A DNA stretch of 9,681 bases from an uncultured Clostridiaceae bacterium (GTDB taxonomy: Bacteria; Bacillota; Clostridia; Clostridiales; Oxobacteraceae): assembly GCA_937900065.1 (NCBI GenBank), contig CALCDS010000119.1:1-9681 (forward strand), in the 5' to 3' direction. The position numbers and the translations under genes were made by a program. Below, piece by piece: positions 6,736-9,681 of this stretch (the stretch's first letter is position 1; every line of letters starts with the position of its first letter). Under the pieces are notes generated by a model. That model searched no databases. It saw only the letters and a program-made list of their open reading frames with translations, and had not been told where the DNA came from.

Positions 6736-8100
6736 TTATCCTATAAGCACTCTTTCCTCAGGGTATTTTACGATAGCACCGCTTTTAAGATTTTTCTGAG
6801 CAAAAGCAAAAGCCAGCGTCAGCGGCCCAACCCTGCCGGTATACATAGTCAGTATGATTATAATCCTTCCTATAGATGTCAGCTTTGGTGAAAAACCAAG
6901 CGAAAGCCCGACCGTGCCAAAGGCAGATGTGGCCTCATATACCATCTCAACCAATCCTGCACCTTTTTCAGTCAAAGACAACACGAGCACGTCGACTATC
7001 AGCAATGCAATACTTATGGCCACAATAGACAGGGCCCTGTATACAAGATCCTTTGGTATCCTCTTTCCTGCAATTTCGGTATCGTCCCTGCCTTTTATCA
7101 CAGAAATTACAGTCATAACAAGCACCGCGAATGTCGATGTTTTTATTCCTCCACCTGTTGAACCCGGTGACGCGCCTATGTACATAAATATGATTGTAAT
7201 GATTTTAGATGCAAGGGTCATATTTGTCGTATCCACTGTATTGAACCCTGCCGTCCTTGGCGTGACTGATGCAAAGAATGATGAAAGTATTTTCCCTTTC
7301 ATTGATAACGGCTTCATAGTGCCCGGGTTATTATACTCCAATATGAAAAACAAGAGTGCACCACCGAATATCAAGATCGCAGTCGTGACCAGCACGACCT
7401 TTGTATGAAGTGTAAATCTTTTAAAGTTTCTTGAATTATATATCTCGGATTGCACCACAAATCCTATGCCTCCAATCACGATGAGCGCCATTACCGTAAC
7501 ATTTACTATTACGCTCTCCTGATATGGGATAAGATTCTGGAAATTGCCTACTATATCAAAACCTGCATTGCAATATGCTGAAACTGCGTGAAAAATACCG
7601 AACCACAAGCCCTTTACAAAGCCATAGTCGGGTATAAACCTGATGGCAAGCAGCGCAGCACCCGTGGCTTCAATCGCAAACGTGGCCATCAGCGCATACT
7701 TGGCAAGCCTCACAAGGCCTTGAAGCGAAAAAGAATTCATTGCTTCCTGAATAACAAGCCTTTCACGCAGCGTAATCTTTCTTCCTAAAAGGATCGCTAT
7801 AAGCGTCGCAAATGACATAAATCCCAATCCGCCGGTTTCTATCAAAATCATTATCACAAATTGTCCAAATGTGCTCCAATACGTTCCGGTATCAACAACT
7901 ACAAGTCCGGTAACACATACAGCAGATGTTGAAGTAAAAAGGGCAGTTAAAAACGGCGTAGCTATGCCCGCTGCTGAAGATATCGGCAGCATAAGCAGTA
8001 ATGCACCCGTAAATATTACCGTTGCAAATCCAAGTGCCAATATTTGCACAGGCGCCAACTTTTTCAGTAGAGATAGAGATATTTTGCTGCCACTTCTCAT
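6736..8100 (-). CDS. ktrB: KtrB/TrkH-type potassium channel-like transporter subunit
   Basis: The integral membrane subunit that passes K+ (with Na+ coupling in studied Ktr systems), 454 aa. It has four membrane-pore-membrane repeats. The pore-loop glycines are in CVTGL (Gly65), NAGFD (Gly180), TAGFN (Gly285) and TVGLS (Gly398). The glycine-rich intramembrane gating loop GASPGSTGGGIKT (309-321) is characteristic of KtrB/TrkH. The start at 8100 is chosen because GGAGG lies 8 nt upstream; an in-frame ATG at 8115 directly precedes the ribosome site and would need its own. It is followed by its RCK partner gene. It has its own promoter and is separated from rplT by a terminator, so it is not part of the ribosomal operon. 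Confidence 0.93.
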   Translation of the reverse strand: MRSGSKISLSLLKKLAPVQILALGFATVIFTGALLLMLPISSAAGIATPFLTALFTSTSAVCVTGLVVVDTGTYWSTFGQFVIMILIETGGLGFMSFATLIAILLGRKITLRERLVIQEAMNSFSLQGLVRLAKYALMATFAIEATGAALLAIRFIPDYGFVKGLWFGIFHAVSAYCNAGFDIVGNFQNLIPYQESVIVNVTVMALIVIGGIGFVVQSEIYNSRNFKRFTLHTKVVLVTTAILIFGGALLFFILEYNNPGTMKPLSMKGKILSSFFASVTPRTAGFNTVDTTNMTLASKIITIIFMYIGASPGSTGGGIKTSTFAVLVMTVISVIKGRDDTEIAGKRIPKDLVYRALSIVAISIALLIVDVLVLSLTEKGAGLVEMVYEATSAFGTVGLSLGFSPKLTSIGRIIIILTMYTGRVGPLTLAFAFAQKNLKSGAIVKYPEERVLIG

Positions 8101-8115
8101 ATGTTCATCCTCCAT

Positions 8116-8131
8116 ATTCCTAAATAGGAAT
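8116..8131 (-). promoter_or_regulatory. Inverted repeat next to the ktrB ribosome site
   Basis: ATTCCTATTTAGGAAT is a perfect 7-bp inverted repeat. On the RNA it lies only a few nt upstream of the GGAGG of the ktrB-like gene. It could be a small hairpin that affects translation or an operator-like palindrome; its function is not shown. Confidence 0.35.
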
Positions 8132-8162
8132 AACAGTGCAATAATTTACCATGATACTTTAC

Positions 8163-8192
8163 ATTATATCATAAAAATTAATACAGCATGAA
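8163..8192 (-). promoter_or_regulatory. Extended -10 promoter of the ktrB-ktrA pair
   Basis: TGATATAAT (8163-8171) is a perfect TATAAT with the TGn extension. The -35 region is weak (best TTCATG at 18 nt). Initiation near 8156 gives a leader of about 56 nt, too short for a full c-di-AMP (ydaO-type) riboswitch. Confidence 0.6.
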
Positions 8193-8223
8193 GACTGTGC
8201 TAAAACTAAATAAAACAAACACT

Positions 8224-8253
8224 AAAAAACAAAGACCTATTAAATAGGCCTTT
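8224..8253 (-). terminator. Intrinsic terminator of infC-rpmI-rplT
   Basis: AAAGGCCTAT and ATAGGTCTTT pair over 10 positions (one G-U) around a 3-nt loop and are followed by GTTTTTT. It starts 5 nt after the rplT stop codon. Confidence 0.92.
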
Positions 8254-8258
8254 ATGGT

Positions 8259-8618
8259 TTACGCTCCAAGTTGTTCTTTTGCGATGTTTACAAGTTCAGT
8301 AAATGCTGAGCTGTCATTCACTGCAAGTTCTGCAAGCATTTTGCGGTTCATCTGTACGCCTGCAAGCTTCAAGCCATTCATGAATTTCGAATAGGATAAG
8401 CCGTTGGCCCTTGAAGCCGCATTTATCCTGGAAATCCACAGCCTTCTGAAATCCCTCTTTTTCAATCTTCTTCCTACATACGCGCTTCTTAATGATCTCA
8501 TTACAGCTTCATTAGCCGGTTTAAACAGCTTGCTTTTTGCGCCATAGAAACCTTTTGCAAGCTTCAATATTTTTTTATGCCTTTTCCTGGCATTAATCGC
8601 CTTCTTAACTCTTGCCAT
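8259..8618 (-). CDS. rplT: 50S ribosomal protein L20
   Basis: A 119-aa assembly protein of the large subunit that binds 23S rRNA early. The basic N-terminal extension (ARVKKAINARKRHKKILKLA) and the conserved KGFYGAKSKLF, AYVGRRLKKRDFRRLWISRINAA and MNGLKLAGV blocks are full length. In Firmicutes L20 also represses its own infC-rpmI-rplT operon by binding the leader. GGGAGGT (8626-8632) lies 7 nt upstream of the ATG. It is 29 nt after rpmI. Confidence 0.98.
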   Translation of the reverse strand: MARVKKAINARKRHKKILKLAKGFYGAKSKLFKPANEAVMRSLRSAYVGRRLKKRDFRRLWISRINAASRANGLSYSKFMNGLKLAGVQMNRKMLAELAVNDSSAFTELVNIAKEQLGA

Positions 8619-8647
8619 TTAAAATACCTCCCTCGCTTTAACAAATT

Positions 8648-8845
8648 CTATTTATATGGTATTAGCTTTCTTACTACCTTTGCTTCAGATTCACTGATAT
8701 ATGCTGGCTTCCTCAGGTTTCTCTTCCTCTTTGTACTTTTTTTAGTCAATATATGGCTTTTATATGCCTTACCTCTTTTTATTTTTCCGCTTTTCGTTAT
8801 TCTATATCTTTTTGCCGCGCCCCTATGGGTTTTCATTTTTGGCAT
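8648..8845 (-). CDS. rpmI: 50S ribosomal protein L35
   Basis: A 65-aa, strongly basic large-subunit protein. It has the family pattern PKMKTHRGAAKRYRITKSGKIKRGKAYKSH and a C-terminal VRKLIPY. Length is normal. A GAGGAGG site precedes the ATG. It is 22 nt after infC and 29 nt before rplT, the standard order of this operon. Confidence 0.98.
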   Translation of the reverse strand: MPKMKTHRGAAKRYRITKSGKIKRGKAYKSHILTKKSTKRKRNLRKPAYISESEAKVVRKLIPYK

Positions 8846-8867
8846 AATAATTTCCTCCTCTCTTTAT

Positions 8868-9380
8868 TTAGGCCTTTTTAGGTTTCATGACCATTATCAT
8901 GTTCCTGCCTTCCAGCTTTGCTTCCTTTTCAATATCGCCTACTGCACTGAGCCTTTCTGCAAATTGCTTGAGAAGATTCTGGCCATTCTTGGAATAATCG
9001 CTTTGCCTGCCTCTGAACCTTACAGTAACCTTTACTTTGTCCCCATCTTTCAAGAATTTTTCCGCATTCCTGGCTTTTACGCTCATATCATGCTCTTCAA
9101 TATTAGGGCTAAACCTTATCTCCTTAACATTGATCACTTTTTGATTCTTCCTTGCCTCTCTTTCCTTTTTGGAAAGTTCATACAAGTACTTGCTGTAATC
9201 CATCACCTTGCACACAGGCGGCTTTGCCTGTCTGGCTATCATGACAAGATCAAGCTGCTTATTGTCTGCCAGCTCCAAAGCTCTTTTAATAGGAACAATA
9301 CCCAACTGCTCCCCATTTGAATCGATTAGCCGGACTTCCTTCTCTCTAATCTCTTCATTAATCAGCAATTCTTTACTAAT
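8868..9380 (-). CDS. infC: Translation initiation factor IF-3, AUU start
   Basis: IF-3 binds the 30S subunit, blocks premature 50S joining and checks start codon and initiator tRNA. The 170-aa product has the N domain (about 1-70: LLINEEIREKEVRLIDSNGEQLG, KPPVCKVMDY), a Lys-rich linker (KKEREARKNQK) and the C domain (RFSPNIEEHDMSVKARNAEKFLKDGDKVKVTVRFRGR). The chosen start is ATT at 9378-9380. GGAGG (9389-9393) lies 8 nt upstream and the product SKELLINEEIREKEVRLID aligns directly with B. subtilis SKDFIINDQIRAREVRLID. The in-frame ATG at 9395 overlaps the ribosome site itself and cannot use it. AUU is the known infC start in E. coli and some bacilli, where IF-3 discriminates against it to limit its own synthesis. 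Confidence 0.93.
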   Translation of the reverse strand: MSKELLINEEIREKEVRLIDSNGEQLGIVPIKRALELADNKQLDLVMIARQAKPPVCKVMDYSKYLYELSKKEREARKNQKVINVKEIRFSPNIEEHDMSVKARNAEKFLKDGDKVKVTVRFRGRQSDYSKNGQNLLKQFAERLSAVGDIEKEAKLEGRNMIMVMKPKKA

Positions 9381-9395
9381 AATTTTCACCTCCAT

Positions 9396-9522
9396 TAATA
9401 TTTAAAAGGGCACCTTTAATTTAGGTTCTGTTTAACAATGATGTTGATTTTGAGCATCCCGCTCGCTCGGATTGCTCAATAAATCAATATTATGCTTTAA
9501 CATAACCTCGATTTATTGTTAA
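9396..9522 (-). promoter_or_regulatory. Structured infC leader, candidate L20-responsive attenuator
   Basis: The 5' untranslated RNA holds several pairings. Hairpin A is CAATAAATC/GATTTATTG (9510-9518 with 9477-9485) with an inner TTATG/CATAA. Hairpin B is TTGAGC-A-ATCC / GGAT-GCTCAA (9450-9479). A closing stem is TTAACAAT/ATTGTTAA (9515-9522 with 9432-9439). The closing stem and hairpin A share bases, so they compete. The position upstream of infC-rpmI-rplT matches the L20 leader known in Firmicutes, but I could not identify the L20-binding motif itself. Only a weak terminator-like hairpin is present (AAAGG/CCTTT, 9405-9417). Confidence 0.45.
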
Positions 9523-9523
9523 T

Positions 9524-9552
9524 TTTATACCCCCCAATTTTAAAACTATCAT
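9524..9552 (-). promoter_or_regulatory. Candidate promoter of the infC operon
   Basis: ATGATA (9547-9552, 4 of 6 matches) and TATAAA (9524-9529) lie 17 nt apart. Initiation near 9517-9519 would put hairpin A at the very 5' end of the RNA. A second, weaker arrangement is TTGCTT (9562-9567) with TTTAAA (9539-9544). Confidence 0.45.
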
Positions 9553-9593
9553 ATAAAAATCAAGCAACAGCTGATTTATATGCCTTCGGCAAA

Positions 9594-9618
9594 ATATCAA
9601 GTTAGTTTGTCTTGATAT
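9594..9618 (-). terminator. Weak AT-rich hairpin upstream of infC
   Basis: ATATCAAG and CTTGATAT form an 8-bp perfect stem with a 9-nt loop, followed by TTTTG on the minus strand. It could end transcription of whatever lies to the right, or belong to the hairpin-rich element at the edge. The short U-run makes termination doubtful. Confidence 0.3.
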
Positions 9619-9636
9619 CCCGCTCTATATAATCAT

Positions 9637-9681
9637 AACCACCCGTCAAACGGGTGGTTTGCACTACCCCTATAAGGGGAT
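9637..9681. mobile_element. Possible end of an IS200/IS605-type element
   Basis: AACCACCCG (9637-9645) and CGGGTGGTT (9651-9659) form a perfect 9-bp stem with a TCAAA loop. Eight nt later CCCCT-ATA-AGGGG (9667-9679) forms a second small hairpin. Strong GC-rich hairpins with no long U-run, set in AT-rich DNA, resemble the subterminal foldbacks recognised by IS200/IS605 transposases. No transposase is in the window and the element is cut by the edge, so this rests on form and recollection. Confidence 0.35.

Noticed and set aside
6854..7408. A 184-codon open frame on the plus strand opposite the ktrB-like gene
   Set aside because: Mirror of a well-supported membrane protein gene; no start signals and no recognisable domain.
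8101..8258. A c-di-AMP riboswitch upstream of the Ktr genes, as found for some ktr genes in Bacillus
   Set aside because: The leader from the predicted start is only about 56 nt and shows none of the expected long structure.
8577..9320. A 247-codon open frame on the plus strand opposite rplT, rpmI and infC
   Set aside because: It is antisense to three certain, highly conserved genes. Its Phe/Leu/Ile-rich composition is the complement of Lys/Glu-rich codons, and it has no ribosome site.
1..9681. CRISPR array, tRNA or rRNA genes, or defence genes
   Set aside because: No regularly spaced repeats, cloverleaf sequences, rRNA segments or defence-type proteins were seen on either strand.

Overview
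The window is AT-rich DNA from a low-GC Firmicute, most likely a member of Clostridia. All genes read leftward on the minus strand. The evidence is the gene order infC-rpmI-rplT, potassium transporter, SpoU methyltransferase, pheS-pheT, zapA; a tRNA-Phe T-box leader; strong GGAGG-type ribosome binding sites; and KtrAB-type potassium uptake proteins. The sequence does not settle genus or species.

Layout in transcription order (right to left). (1) 9396-9681: non-coding. It holds the infC promoter and a structured leader, plus strong hairpins at the edge that resemble the end of an IS200/IS605-type element. (2) 8259-9380: infC (AUU start), rpmI and rplT, closed by a strong intrinsic terminator. 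(3) 6068-8100: ktrB-like and ktrA-like genes, tightly coupled, with their own promoter. (4) 5151-5960: a TrmH/SpoU-family RNA methyltransferase (YsgA/RlmP type), probably starting at TTG, with its own promoter. (5) 4755-5139: a consensus promoter and a complete Phe T-box riboswitch (UUC specifier) controlling pheS and pheT. (6) 850-1209: 360 bp without a gene. (7) 220-849: a ZapA with a long coiled-coil extension. (8) 1-219: the zapA terminator, which appears to have a miniature IS-like palindrome inserted in its loop, followed by a promoter for a gene beyond the left edge.

Most genes are core translation functions (initiation, large-subunit assembly, rRNA modification, Phe-tRNA charging), joined by potassium uptake and a cell-division factor. 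Each block seems to have its own control: probable L20/IF3 feedback at infC, sensing of uncharged tRNA-Phe at pheS, and individual promoters elsewhere. I see no wholly new gene system. The unusual content is in the intergenic DNA: two small palindromic elements, one interrupting a terminator loop and one between pheS and pheT; a possible IS end; and leaders with mutually exclusive pairings.
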